DNA of 5,058 nt from an uncultured Bacilli bacterium (lineage in GTDB: Bacteria > Bacillota_I > Bacilli_A > RF39 > UBA660): NCBI GenBank assembly GCA_949113215.1, contig CARZYU010000010.1, forward strand, positions 634 to 5,691. The letters are read 5' to 3'. The position numbers and the translations under genes were made by a program. Position 1 is the stretch's first letter. Each line of letters opens with the position of its first letter. The notes beneath the pieces were generated by a model that was given only the letters and a program-made list of their open reading frames with translations, was not told the DNA's origin and did no database searches. Of this stretch, positions 4,754 through 5,058 are shown piece by piece.

Positions 4754-5058
4754 ATGAAGTTAGAGAAAAAAATTAACAATGCATTTTCATTAGAATTAGA
4801 GGAAGATTATCAATTACATCCAGAACTTATAGGAAAACAGGAGGAAAAGTATACCTTTGATCAAAAAGAATTACAAAGATTAGCCATTCGTTTAAGAAAA
4901 ATAGACCAAAAGATTAATCGAAAACAGGAGAAATTAAGAAAAAAAGAGGAAAAAACTTCCAGTCTATTTTTCAAAACATACGATTACTTTCTTAATGAGG
5001 TTGGACGTGAGGATTTATTTATCATTTTTTTATTATCATCTTTAGGGAATTGTGTTCT
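4754..5058 (+). CDS. Unrecognised charged protein with a C-terminal membrane segment, truncated by the window edge
   Basis: The frame is open from ATG 4754 to the edge (101 residues seen). I do not recognise a family. Residues 1-67 are highly polar; about 36-67 are very rich in Lys, Arg, Glu and Gln with leucine and isoleucine at helical spacing (LQRLAIRLRKIDQKI), which suggests a basic coiled coil. A hydrophobic stretch begins at 88 (LFIIFLLSSLG) and runs off the window, probably a first membrane helix, so the protein could be a membrane-anchored, cytoplasm-facing coiled-coil protein. The start is supported by AGGGGTGG five bases upstream and by a good sigma-A promoter. It is divergent from spoVAC, so its link to sporulation is only positional. 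The composition (many AAA and TTA codons) is more A-rich than that of scpA or spoVAD. Confidence 0.8.
   Translation, partial: MKLEKKINNAFSLELEEDYQLHPELIGKQEEKYTFDQKELQRLAIRLRKIDQKINRKQEKLRKKEEKTSSLFFKTYDYFLNEVGREDLFIIFLLSSLGNCV

Overview
The window comes from a low-GC, endospore-forming Firmicute. The evidence is a complete spoVAC-spoVAD-spoVAE operon behind a near-perfect forespore sigma-G promoter, purine-rich Shine-Dalgarno sequences, and T-rich intrinsic terminators. scpA, spoVAD and spoVAE all end at TGA at the length expected for their families, so the standard bacterial code applies and not the UGA=Trp code of Mollicutes. The short spoVA set (C, D and one E; no A, B, Ea or F here) resembles clostridial or erysipelotrichial/uncultured Bacilli lineages more than Bacillus. 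That placement is inference.

Left part (1-1260, minus strand): scpB (its C-terminal end runs off the window) and scpA, overlapping by ATGA, encode the two non-SMC subunits of bacterial condensin. An extended -10 promoter lies just upstream of scpA. Divergent from it, on the plus strand (1300-1778), are a promoter, a serine tRNA (anticodon CGA, CCA encoded), and 40 bases later a small RNHCP-type zinc-ribbon protein, with no terminator between the last two.

Middle (1746-2750): the RNHCP gene converges on a minus-strand gene for an SAM-binding-fold protein resembling the DUF3419/BtaA family. One hairpin at 1746-1778 holds both stop codons. The start of the SAM-fold protein is placed at 2700, because an extended -10 promoter and a strong ribosome binding site lie inside the longer open frame.

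Right part (2747-4603, minus strand): the spoVAC-D-E operon, with tightly coupled genes, a sigma-G promoter at 4574-4603 and an intrinsic terminator at 2747-2772. Its products are part of the system that moves dipicolinic acid into the forespore and out during germination. SpoVAC and SpoVAE are visibly paralogous membrane proteins; SpoVAD is the thiolase-fold, DPA-binding component.

Right edge: a 194-base divergent intergenic region holds an imperfect inverted repeat with a 25-base loop, a compact plus-strand terminator hairpin with no plus-strand gene in front of it, and a strong sigma-A promoter for an unrecognised, highly charged, probably membrane-anchored protein that runs off the window. 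I do not see a clear new multi-gene system. The most unexplained parts are this intergenic structure, the unknown edge gene, and the orphan SAM-fold protein.
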